A stretch of 64,000 nt of DNA, taken from positions 55,581,792 to 55,645,791 of the forward strand of contig CM022298.1 of assembly GCA_011799875.1 (NCBI GenBank), written 5' to 3'. Under the pieces are notes generated by a model that was given only the letters and a program-made list of their open reading frames with translations, ran no database searches and was not told the DNA's origin. The stretch's first letter is position 1. Every line of letters begins with the position of its first letter. Positions 24,301 to 34,530 of the stretch are shown piece after piece. A program made the translations under genes and the position numbers. Source of the stretch: Thinopyrum elongatum. Taxonomy: Eukaryota; Streptophyta; Magnoliopsida; Poales; Poaceae.

Positions 24301-24660
24301 GAACCAACTTCACCATCATCACATACATGGAGGAAGAACAAAGGAGAGGGGTGGGAGGGAGGAGGGAGTACCGGCCTGGCAGGCGGGCACTGGTGCGGCG
24401 GCGTTGACGGCAGGGTAGGGGCGTGGCGGGGCGTCGGGGCAAGGCAGGGGCGCGGCGGCGTTGGCGTCGAGGTCGAGGCAGGGGCGCACGGCGTCGGCGT
24501 CAGGGCAGGGCGCGGCGGAGTCGGGGCAGGAAGGGCGCGGCGACATCGTCGGCGTCGAGGTCCGGCAGCCTGGTGGCGTCGAGGTGTTCAATCGGCGGCA
24601 GAGAGGCAGGGCGCGGAGTGGCAGATCGAAGAACTGAATGAGAAATTTCACAAGTGTTGG

Positions 24661-24670
24661 CTTATATAGC
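24661..24670 (-). promoter_or_regulatory. TATA box candidate for the CACTA ORF1 gene
   Basis: Minus-strand GCTATATAAG sits at the inner edge of a subterminal-type repeat cluster, just as the TATA motif of the TNP2 side does at 30896. Downstream on the minus strand is a GC-rich 5' exon-like stretch (24640-24310), then the SNF2 hairpins, then the ORF1 exons. The start site is inferred. Confidence 0.5.
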
Positions 24671-24674
24671 CAGA

Positions 24675-24920
24675 GCATTGGTCCCGGTTAGTGGCACTAA
24701 CCGAGACCAATGCCCCCCTTTAGACCCGGTTGGTGCCACCAACCGGGACCAAAGGCCTCTTTTCAGCAGCACAAAGGGCGGGAAAAGGAGACCTTTGGTC
24801 CCGGTTGGTGGAACCAACCGGGACTAAAGGGTGGCATTGGTCCCGGTTCGTGCCACGAACCGGTACCAATGCACTCCTTTAGTCCCGGTTGGTGGCACCA
24901 ACCGGGACCAAAGGCCTTGT
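24675..24920. repeat. Internal cluster of CACTA subterminal-type repeats
   Basis: At least six copies of 'gtcccggttggtg' and its complement alternate here, 6.3 kb from the right end. They resemble the terminal clusters, so this may be a fossil terminus from nesting or fusion of two elements, or a promoter-proximal transposase-binding region of ORF1. Confidence 0.75.
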
Positions 24921-24941
24921 GCTGCCCGCGGCCAAAAGTTT

Positions 24942-24985
24942 AGTCCCACCTTGCTAGTTGAGAGGGGCGCGGAGTGGTTTATAAG
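24942..24985 (+). promoter_or_regulatory. snRNA-type promoter: USE plus TATA, Pol III spacing
   Basis: AGTCCCACCTTG (24942-24953) matches the plant upstream sequence element consensus RTCCCACATCG at most positions and is followed after 24 bases by TTTATAAG (24978-24985). The same 24-base gap occurs in the U6-like locus at 49769-49812, and short spacing is the mark of Pol III-type plant snRNA promoters. Confidence 0.55.
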
Positions 24986-25006
24986 CCCCACTGCCGCTGC
25001 CCTCTT

Positions 25007-25154
25007 GATCTCCTCTCAAATGCAGGCTTACGGGCCTAACCTGTCACTCTGCTGCCTGTGGGCCTACTGGGCCTTCTGCTGGCCTGAATCCTGGCCCGTG
25101 GTTGGGTTTCTAGTCGTATTCAGGCCGTGGTGGCCCAGTAGGTGGCATTTTTTT
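25007..25154 (+). ncRNA. Putative short structured RNA in the CACTA element
   Basis: Using the TATA-to-start distance of the U6-like locus, transcription would begin near 25007. A T7 run at 25148-25154 would end a Pol III transcript. The 3' half folds into two nested perfect stems, 25063-25073 with 25132-25142 and 25081-25089 with 25118-25126. I do not recognise the RNA; it is not U6, U3 or 7SL by eye. Expression is not shown. Confidence 0.35.
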
Positions 25155-25710
25155 CTATTTTTTTCCAGTTTTTTTGTTTTGTTTTTTGCTTTATTTATTT
25201 TGTTTTGTTTTTTGCTTTATTTTTTAATTCTTATTGCTTTTAGGTAATAAAAATTATAAACTTTCTGTTAGTGCCATTAGTTTTCCAATTCGAATAGTTT
25301 AAATTTGAATTCTTTGAAATTTGTGTGAATCACTAGTTTGTGATTAACTTTACTATAAAAATAGATTTTGGACTGATTCTTTTTCCTGCTATTTAATATT
25401 ACTGTGTTTTATCATTATATTCGAAAACAGTTTTTGTTATTTTAGTTTCTAACAAAAAAATCTTTATGATAATTCTTTTTGCTATTAAAGTTTCTAACAA
25501 AAAAAGTTCTTTTTAAAAATTCTTTTTGCTTTTAATGTTTTGAACAGAAAATACTTTGCTAATTTTAGTTGCATAAATTTTAGTTGATTCCTTTTGCTAT
25601 TAGAGTTTCATTAAAGTTTTCTAGTTCATTCTTTTTTCTATTAGAGTTTCATTAAAGTTTTCTAGTTCATTCTTTTAGTTTATTATTTTTGCTATTAGAG
25701 TTTCATAAAA
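25155..25710. other. AT-rich spacer in the CACTA element
   Basis: Repeated 'tttttgctattaga' and 'gtttctaacaaaaaa' phrases; no gene seen. Confidence 0.6.
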
Positions 25711-26583
25711 GTTGAGAGGGTTACAGCAAAAACTGGATGCACTTCGTGTACAAAATGGACAATCTCTTTCGAAGTATCAGGGTTTCGGACGAAAACTCAT
25801 CTGTTACAAAGGGATTTCATTTTTTTGAACTTATTTGAACTCCAGACTTTTTGTGTGTTCAAAATGAACCATTCAAAGCCACATAATCAATTTTCAACCA
25901 TTTCTGACTTCATCTGTTATTTTCATGCATTTACTGATTTTTTGAGATAAATGACCCTAAAATTGAAAAGCACTTCACATGAACTCTAAACAGGTTGAAA
26001 ATTGGCATGATATCATCATTTCACCCACATAGCATGTGCTAAAAAGTTGAGAGGGTTACGGCAAAAACTGGATGCACTTCATGTACAAAATGGACAATCT
26101 CTTTCGAAGTATCAGGGTTTCGGACAAAAACTCATCTGTTACAAAGGGATTTCATTTTTTAAACTTATTTGAACTCCAGACTTTTTGTGTGTTCAAAATG
26201 AACCATTCAAAGCCACATCATCAATTTTCAACCCTTTCTGACTTCATCTGTTATTTTTCATGCATTTACTGATTTTTTGAACTAAATGACCCTGAAATTG
26301 AAAAGCACTTCACATGAACTCTGAAGAGGTTGAAAATTGGCATGATATCATCATTTCTCCCACATAGCATGTGCTAAAAAGTTGAGAGGGTTACGGCAAA
26401 AACTGGATGCACTTCGTGTACAAAATGGACAATCTCTTTCGAAGTATCAGGGTTTCGGACAAAAACTCATCTGTTACAAAGGGATTTCATTTTTTTGAAC
26501 TTATTTGAACTCCAGACTTTTTGTGTGCTCAAAATGAACCATTCAAAGCCATATCATCAATTTTCAACCCTTTCTGACTTCAT
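25711..26583. repeat. 335-bp tandem repeat, 2.6 copies
   Basis: Units begin 'gttgagagggttac' at 25711, 26046 and 26381. The last unit ends where the TNP2 3' end starts (26590), so the array forms the downstream flank of the transposase gene. Copies differ by only a few bases. Confidence 0.95.
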
Positions 26584-26589
26584 CTGTCT

Positions 26590-29500
26590 TCACTTTTTCT
26601 TCGCTTGTGTCCTTTGCTTATTGCGCCGTAACCATGGATATTCTTCATCGCTTAACAGGGTGCTTGGGTCAGCCTTAACTTTGAAGGGAGGAATTTCATG
26701 AAACTTTTCATAATCTTCAGACATGTCTGTCTTACCCTCCACTCCCACGATGTCTCTTTTCCCTGAAAGAACTATGTGGCGCTTTGGCTCATCGTATGAT
26801 GTATTCGCTTCCTTATCTTTTCTTTTTCTCGGTTTAGTAGACATGTCCTTCACATAGAAAACCTGCGCCACATCATTGGCTAGGACGAATCGTTCGTCTG
26901 TGTACCCAAGATTGTTCAGATCCACTGTTGTCATTCCGTAATATGGCTCTACCTGTACGCCGCCTCCTGACAGATTGACCCATTTGCACTTAAACAAAGG
27001 GACCTTAAAATCATGTCCGTAGTCAAGTTCCCATATGTCCACTATGTAACCATAATATGTGTCCTTTCCCCTCTTGGTTGCTGCATCAAAGCGGACACCG
27101 CTGTTTTGGTTGGTGCTCTTTTGATCTTGGGCGATCATGTAAAATGTATTCCCATTTATCTCATATCCTTTGTAAGTCAATACAGTCGAAGATGGTCCCC
27201 TGGACAACGAGTACAGCTCATCAGAAACAGTGTTGTCACCTCTGAGACGTGTTTCCAACCAACTGCCGAAAGTCCTGATGTGTTCACATGTAATCCAGTC
27301 GTCACACTGATCTGGGTGTTTGGAGCGCAGAATGTTCTTGTGTTCATCGACATACGGGGTCACCAAGGTAGAGTTCTGTAGAACTGTGTAGTGTGCTTGA
27401 GACCAAGAATGCCCGTCCCTGCATATTATTGAGTCCCCTCCTAGCGTGCCTTTTCCAGTCAGTCTCCCCTCATACCGCAATTGAGGGAGACCAATCTTCT
27501 TAAGGTCAGGAATGAAGTCAACACAAAACCCAATGACATCCTCTGTTTGATGGCCCATGGAGATGCTTCCTTCTGGCCTAGCGCGGTTACGGACATATTT
27601 CTTTAGGACTCCCATGAACCTCTCAAAGGGGAACATATTGTGTAGAAATACGGGGCCCAGAACGACAATCTCATCGACTAGATGAACTAGGACGTGCGTC
27701 ATCATATTGAAGAAGGATGGTGGGAACACCAGCTCGAAACTGACAAGACATTGCACCACATCACTCCTTTGCCTTGGTATGATTTCTGGATCAATCACCT
27801 TCTGAGAGATTGCATTGAGGAATGCACATAGCTTCACAATGGCTAATCGAACATTTTCCGGTAGAAGCCCCCTCAATGCAACCGGAAGCAGTTGTGTCAT
27901 AATCACGTGGCAGTCATGAGACTTTAGGTTCTGGAACTTTTTCTCAGCCATATTTATTATTCCCTTTATATTTGACAAGAAGCCAGACGGGACCTTCATA
28001 CTGAGCAGGCATTCAAAGAAGATTTCCTTCTCTTCTTTGGTAAGAGCGTAGCTGGCAGGACCTTCATACTACTTTGGAGGCATGCCGTCTTTTTCGTGCC
28101 AACGTTGCAGGTCCTCCCGTGCCTCCGGTGTATCTTTTGTCTTTCCATACACGCCCAAGAAGCCTAGCAGGTTCACGCAAAGGTTCTTTGTCACGTGCAT
28201 CACATCGATTGAAGAGCGGACCTCTAGGTCTTTCCAGTAGGGTAGGTCCCAAAATAAAGATTTCTTCTTCCACATGGGAGCGTGTCCCTCAGCGTCATTC
28301 GGAACAGATAGTCCGCCGGGACCCTTTCCAAAGATTACGTGTAAATCATTGACCATAGCAAGTACGTGATCACCGGTACGCATGGCGGTCTTCTTCCGGT
28401 GATCTGCCTCGCCTTTGAAATGCTTGCCTTTCTTTCGACATTGATGGTTGGTCGGAAGAAATCGACGATGCCCCAGGTACACATTCTTCCTGCATTTGTC
28501 CAGGTATATACTTTCGGTGTCAGCTAAACAGTGCGTGCATGCGTGGTATCCCTTGTTTCTCTGTCCTGAAAGGTTACTGAGAGCAGGCCAATCATTGATG
28601 GTTACAAACAGCAACGCATGCAAGTTAAATTCCTCCTGTCTGTGCTCATCCCACACACGTACACCGTTTCCATTCCACAGCTGTAAAAGTTCTTCAACTA
28701 ATGGCCTTAGGTACACATCAATGTCGTTGCCGGGTTGCTTAGGGCCTTGGATGAGTACTCGCATCATAATGAACTTCCGCTTCATGCACAGCCAAGGAGA
28801 AAGGTTATAGATACATAGAGTCACGGGCCAGGTGCTGTGATTGCTGCTCTGCTCCCCGAAAGGATTAATGCCATCCGCGCTTAAACCAAACCATACGTTC
28901 CTTGGGTCACCTGCAAACTCAGCCCAGTACTTTCTCTCGATTTTTCTCCACTGCGACCCGTCAGCAGGTGCTCTCAACTTCCCGTCTTTCTTACGGTCCT
29001 CTCTGTGCCATCGCATCAACTTGGCATGCTCTTTGTTTCTGAACAGACGTTTCAACAGTGGTATTATAGGAGCATACCACATCACCTTGGCAGGAACCCT
29101 CTCCCTGGGGGCCTCGCCGTCAACATCACCAGGGTCATCTCGTCTGATCTTATACCGCAATGCACCGCATACCGGGCATGCGTTCAAATCCTCGTACACA
29201 CCGCGGTACAGGATGCAGTCATTAGGGCATGCATGTATCTTCTGCACCTCCAATCCTAGAGGGCATACGACCTTCTTTGCTGCGTACGTACTGTCGGGCA
29301 ATTCGTTATCCTTTGGAAGCTTCTTCTTCAATATTTTCAGTAGCTTCTCAAATCCTTTGTCAGGCACAGCATTCTCTGCCTTCCACTGCAGCAATTCCAG
29401 TACGGTACCGAGCTTTGTGTTGCCATCTTCGCAATTGGGGTACAACCCTTTTTGGTGATCCTCTAACATGCGATCGAACTTCAGCTTCTCCTTTTCACTT

Positions 29501-29892
29501 TCGCACTGTCTCCTTGCATCAACAATGACCCGGCGGAGATCATCATCGGGCACATCATCTGGTTCCACTTGATCTTCAGCTTCCCCCGTTGCAGCATCAC
29601 CGTATTCAGGGGGCACATAGTTGTCATCGTCCTCTTCTTCTTCGCTGTCTTCCATCATAACCCCTATTTCTTCGTGCCTGGTCCAAACATTATAGTGTGG
29701 CACGAAACCCTTATAAAGCAGGTGGGTGTGAAGGATTTTCCGGTCAGAGTAAGACTTCGTATTCCCACATATAGGGCATGGACAACACATAAAACCATTC
29801 TGCTTGTTTGCCTCAGCCACTTCGAGAAAATTATGCACGCCCTTAATGTACTCGGAGGTGCGTCTGTCACCGTACATCCATTGCCGGTTCAT
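26590..29892 (-). pseudogene. TNP2-type CACTA transposase with a single nonsense codon
   Basis: About 1100 codons in one frame from ATG at 29892 to TGA at 26590, broken only by TAG at 28069-28071 after 'KDGMPPK'; the next residue is Tyr and related proteins have Tyr-Tyr here, so a single base change is likely. Order: transposase-associated zinc-binding domain with 'CCPCPICGN' (residues about 35-85), acidic linker, second Cys cluster 'CPNDCILYRG..CPVCGALRY', Transposase_21 core with 'LSADGINPFGEQSSNHSTWP' and 'LIQGPKQPGND', then after the stop DUF4218-like 'LKSHDCHVIMTQLLPVALRG' and DUF4216-like 'YEINGNTFYMIAQD', and a basic tail. In intact elements it binds the subterminal repeats and catalyses excision. 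This copy would give a truncated protein unless the stop is read through. Confidence 0.92.
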
Positions 29893-30067
29893 CTACATGC
29901 ATTATATATAATTAAGTGTGTCAAAAACCATTACAAAACATCATGAATAGATAAGTGACCAAATTAATAGAAGTTCATCATCACATTAAAACCAAAGTAC
30001 ATACATAGTTCTCATTGAACAACATATAGCTCTCCAGAGCATCTAATTAAATCATACATTATTGAAA

Positions 30068-30513
30068 CTATGTAAAACATTTCAATGCAACAACAAATGC
30101 GATCATAATCGCAACCAAGGTAACAATTGATCCAACGGCATAATGATACCAAGCCTCGGTATGAATGGCATATTTTCTATACTTTCTAATCTTGAAGCGC
30201 ATTGCATCCATCTTGATCTTGTGATCATCGACGACATCCGCAACATGCAACTCCAATATCATCTTCTCCTCCTCAATTTTTTTCAATTTTTCCTTCAAGT
30301 AATTGTTTTCTTCTTCAACTAAATTTAACCTCTCGACAATAGGGTCGGTTGGAATTTCCGGTTCACATACCTCCTAGATAAAAAAATCTATGTCACGTTG
30401 GTCGGCATAATTGTCATAAACAATAAATGAACCAAATAGTTATAAAATATAATATATACCACATCCGAATCATAGACAGGACGAGGGCCGATGGGGGCGG
30501 ATACCAAAACCAT
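30068..30513 (-). CDS. Small coiled-coil, tail-anchored protein of the CACTA element
   Basis: Two exons on the minus strand, 30513-30460 and 30373-30068, with a GT-AG intron; together they give 119 codons in phase from 'MVLVSAPIGPRPVYDSD'. The middle is a Glu/Lys-rich coiled coil ('EEENNYLKEKLKKIEEEK'). The C-terminus is one hydrophobic span ('GSIVTLVAIMIAFVVALKCF') with almost nothing after it, so it is predicted to be tail-anchored. It lies directly upstream of TNP2 in the same direction and may share its promoter (30896). Similar small ORFs occur next to TNP2 in other Triticeae CACTA copies as I recall. Function unknown. No lesion is seen. Confidence 0.6.
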
Positions 30514-30895
30514 CACACTATATAATAACAAACAATAATAAAAGTAAGAAAATTATACAAGTATCTATCTAAATCATACAAGTAAGATTTTTTTCTTTTA
30601 GAAAGAAGATAAGAACAAGAGGCTCACCACGGTGGTGCCTGCGACGAGATCGGCGCGGGCGCTCGACGGCGGTGAAGACGGGGACGGGACGTGACGGACC
30701 GCTAAACCTAGACAAATCTTAAGGAAAATGGAGCTTGGAGGTCGAGTTTGGAGAGGAGAAAGCTTAAGTAGTGTGGCTCGGGCATTTCATCGAACACCTC
30801 ATGTGCATAGGAGGTGAGCTAGAGCACCACAAAGCCCTCCCCTCGCCGGCCAGAAAAAAACAGAGCAGTGGAGTGCTCTGCTCGCGGGCGAGGGG

Positions 30896-30904
30896 TATAT
30901 ATAG
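30896..30904 (-). promoter_or_regulatory. TATA box candidate for the CACTA TNP2 side
   Basis: Minus-strand CTATATATA lies between the subterminal repeats (30905-31201) and the first coding exon (30513). The region 30514-30895 holds leader and GC-rich exon-like sequence but no clear additional gene. Confidence 0.55.
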
Positions 30905-31201
30905 GCACAACATTAATCCCGGTTCGTGGTTGGAACCGGGACTAAAGGCCACCCTTTGGTCCCGGTTCCAGCCACGAACCGGGACCAATGGATGTGGGCC
31001 AGGAGCGAGGCCCATTGGTCCCGGTTCGTGTCTGGAACCGGGACCAAAGGGTCCAGACGAACCGGGACCAATGCCCCACGAGGCCCGGCCGGCCCCCTGG
31101 GCGCACGAACCGGGACGTATGCCCCCATGGGTCCCGGTTCGTGACTGAACCGGGACTAATGGGCTGGGAGGCCTGAACCAAAGCCCTGTTTTCTACTAGT
31201 G
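30905..31201. repeat. CACTA 3' terminus and subterminal repeats
   Basis: Alternating 'gtcccggttc' and 'gaaccggga' units lead to the terminal CTACTAGTG. They match the class of repeats at 17338-17560. Confidence 0.88.
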
Positions 31202-32330
31202 TGAAAAACTACTTTATTTGATTGGACTAAAGAGGGTTAGAGGGTACTCTATGGGTTACCAATTTGCATTGCTCGTTTCAAGTATCTTGGCTTCCTTGTT
31301 TTTGTTACTTTGTACTCTTGTGAGCCTCATCGTTTCAGGCAAACAAATACTGAAAAAGAGCTGAGCTGTGCTCTTTAATTCTCAGCAAATTAAGCTGGAA
31401 ATGCATTACATTGCTAGCTTCCACTTCATATCCAAATTCGCTAGATCCACTGCTCAGGGGCCTCTCTAACGAGAAACCCTCATCTGCCATAGTATGAAGA
31501 GTAGCGGAAAGCATCATCCACATTCAATTTCAACTCATCATGGATCGGTCTTGTCCAGCGCACCACCAGGTTCTCCTTTTGTGCATAATAGTAGTTGGTC
31601 CACAGCAAAGCTCCATCCAGCTGAATATCGAATTCCCAATACCCCACATGCTCATTCCAACACAATGAATTGGTTTTCTAAAAGTGATGCGGATTCTGAA
31701 AAATTAGTTTATTTGAACTAAAGAGGAGGGTAGTCTATGGGTTACCAATTTGCATAACTAGTTTCAAGCCATATTTGTCTTGGGTTCTTTGTGTTTGTTG
31801 CTTTGTGCTTCATCGTTTCAGTACAAGGAAACAGAAGTATTGAAAAGGAGCTGTGCTCTTTAATTCTAAGCAAACTAAGCCGGGAATGGACCACATTGCT
31901 GCTGCCTGCATACAGATTTGAAGACCAGTTTCCGCTTCAGCTTGAAGTTTGCTAAATGCAGCCCAGAGATAAATTCCATCCGGCCTGCTATTGAATTACC
32001 AATACCTCACATGCTCATTCGAACACAACTAAAAATTTGAAGACACATGTACACAAATATAGAAACATTTTGCATTGCCTCGTATGGCGAGCACAGTGCT
32101 ACTTCATCGGCATTTCCATCATAATTAGATGCCTATATTTTGATTGTGATTAATATGAAGCACAGGAAGGGAGAAGGCATATAAGTTACTTAAGGCATCT
32201 CCAACGCTGACACTCAAACCGCCTGCATACGTCGGGGCCGTGCGGTCCCGACATGTTTTGCCATCCAACGCAGTCCTGTATCGGTCCGTCGACCGGTCCG
32301 GATGCCCTTTTCCCCGCAAGAAGCAAAGTT

Positions 32331-32353
32331 GGGGGGGGGGGGGGGGGGGGGGG
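32331..32353 (+). repeat. Run of 23 G
   Basis: Uninterrupted G homopolymer. It could form intermolecular quadruplex structures and is also a likely site of sequencing length error. Confidence 0.9.
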
Positions 32354-33326
32354 CTTTGTGGGAGTCCAGACAACAGCCACATAGGACTCCGACACCCTCG
32401 GTCCACTAAATTCCCCCTCTCGGTCCCATTTTCTAGCTTCCGATTGGAAATGCCCTACATTGCTAGCTTCCGATTTTCAGCTCCAAGGTTGCGCCATGCA
32501 CTGATTAGGGGCCTCTCAAACCGGAAACCCACATCTGCCCTAGTATGAAGAGTTTCAAGTGACCGTGGATTGGTCTCTCTAGTATACCACCAAATTCCCT
32601 TTTTGTGCATATAGTAGGTGGTCCACAGTTATGCTCCGTCTAGCCGGATATCGAATTCCCAATACCTCACATGCTCATTCCAACACAAAAAAATATCTGA
32701 AAACGCACATACACAAATATGGAAACATTTTACATTGCCCAAAAATTCATATGGCGAGCACAGTGCTACTTCATCTGCATTTTAGACGTCTATATTTTTT
32801 ATTGTAATATGAAGCAAGAAGGGAGAAGGCATCAAGTATTTATAGATGTTTCATGGACAATCAATATTAAGTAACCATATGGTGGTCGTTGGCGCTATAG
32901 TTGTATTGATTATTGATGAGAACATGGGAACGTGTACCGAATACATGAAAGTGAGTAAGAACCACCAAAATGAAGACACTGGAGTTGTGACACAATTAGT
33001 GCAATGCTACCGGGAACCACTCATCTAGCAAGGCCCTATACAAAGATTGGCCTTTCATCTCTTCTCATCTGCCAAGAACCACTCATCTAGCATGCTAAAA
33101 CATAGCTGTTGACATCAGGGAGTCAATTACAAGAACAAATGAAAAATAGTTCGCATCATGGAATATAATGTTTAAGGTGCAACTTATGTCGCGGTTTTGG
33201 AGTGGGAACCAGTCGGTTGTGACTCAAAACAATAACCTAGAAAAGTAGAGGTAATTTGAATAAACTTGAAATGAATGTTGCATTTTGGAAACGTTGGCAT
33301 ATATAGCTGATCAGTGCAGTGGAGGT

Positions 33327-33772
33327 AACTTGCCACGGATATTCGGAATATATATATGTATCCCCGGGAAAAATTTCACATCTTTTTGAAACTTCAAAAA
33401 CACAAATTTCAAAATGTTTAAATATAGAGAGCAGTGGAGCTCGAGTGCTGCAATCCCTCTCTCAAAGGGTGGTTGTGTAATCATTGTGTTTGTATCCCCT
33501 TGATGACTCATTATGAGTTAATAAATACGGCTTTATCATGAAAAAGTCTATCAGTTGATCACTAAAGCCGTCTTTATTAACTCATAATGAGTCATCAAGG
33601 GGATACAAACACAATGATTACACAACCACCCTTTGAGAGAGGGATTGCAGCACTCGAGCTCCACTGCTCTCTATATTTAAATATTTTGAAATTTGTGTTT
33701 TTGAAGTTTCAAAAAGATGTGAAATTTTTCCCGGGGATACATATATATATTCCGAATATCCGTGGCAAGTTT
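33327..33772. repeat. Near-perfect 209-bp inverted repeat with 27-base loop
   Basis: Left arm 33327-33535 and right arm 33563-33772 differ at only two positions by direct comparison. Loop 33536-33562. The same chance reading frame appears on opposite strands in the two arms. The right arm is continuous with further repeat sequence to about 33950, while the left arm stops, so the left arm looks like an inverted partial duplicate of the right. No terminal inverted repeat plus target duplication of a known MITE is evident. Confidence 0.93.
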
Positions 33773-34069
33773 CGGTAGAAATCTTGTTTTGTTTTGGGCT
33801 ATAAAAAAAAATTCTGACAGTATATAGGAGAAAAGGGATTCAATTTCTGTCAGAAATTTCTCTTTTTTGTATTTCCCAAAATACAAAGTATTTATTTTTC
33901 AGTTTTTTACCGGGCCTTAGGAATATGTGTATGTATTCACGTATTTGATTTAAGATTTTTTTAGCAATGGAAGTGTGTTTTTCAAAATTTTCAAATACCA
34001 AGAGCCATGAAGCCCGGCAGCTGCAGGCACTTTTCCCCCAACCTTTGCATTATTAAGATACATACATCC

Positions 34070-34070
<1 letters not shown>

Positions 34071-34140
<70 letters not shown>
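34071..34140 (+). repeat. Compound microsatellite (AC)25(AG)10
   Basis: Perfect dinucleotide run AC 34071-34120 followed directly by AG 34121-34140. Confidence 0.97.
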
Positions 34141-34141
<1 letters not shown>

Positions 34142-34387
34142 AATTATCACACCTACAAAGAGTAAAGTCATACAAGACCAAAGTTAAGCCCAGGCGTAGG
34201 AAAATAAAAACAAATATAAAAAGAGTTATATTGATCCTCATTGGGCAGGTGCCGAGAGACAAGGAAGCGGTGGATGCAATACAAACCTCCCACAACCAAC
34301 AATCCCACCAAACATAAGCATCTCCAAAAACGATGCCCTCGAGAGGGAGGATGACACCATCATTCGATCCCGGGATTTGGATGGTTT

Positions 34388-34530
34388 CGACACTAATTCT
34401 TCATAAGCATTGCCGATGTCAATAGGCAGCAAAGTGCACTAACATCGACACTAACTCTTCATAAGCATTGCCGATGTCAATAGGCAGCAAAGTGCACTAA
34501 CATCGACACTAACTCTTCATAAGCATTGCC
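34388..34530. repeat. 58-bp tandem repeat, about 2.4 copies
   Basis: Units start 'cgacactaa' at 34388, 34446 and 34504. Confidence 0.9.

Larger units (their letters stand above)
17338..31201 (-). mobile_element. Large complete CACTA transposon, 13.9 kb
   Basis: It begins CACTAATATAAAAAGG and ends TTTTCTACTAGTG, with a 3-bp target duplication TGA at 17335-17337 and 31202-31204. Removing it restores 'gattttgaaaaacta', which matches the paralogous uninterrupted sites near 14732 and 35040, so both ends are certain. All three genes run on the minus strand: a small coiled-coil protein (30513-30068), TNP2 transposase (29892-26590) and an ORF1/ULP1-type gene (21749-17925). Each large gene has an upstream TATA motif at the edge of a subterminal-type repeat cluster. 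The nonsense codons in both large genes suggest this copy is not autonomous now. Confidence 0.95.

Noticed and set aside
25711..26583. Tandem repeats considered as a CRISPR-like array
   Set aside because: Units are 335 bp, contiguous and without spacers, in a plant transposon.
33311..33778. Two frames with the same 62-residue protein on opposite strands
   Set aside because: They are the same sequence read in the two arms of the inverted repeat, not two genes.
34053..34295. Frame with a long CVCVCV stretch
   Set aside because: Translation of the AC dinucleotide repeat.
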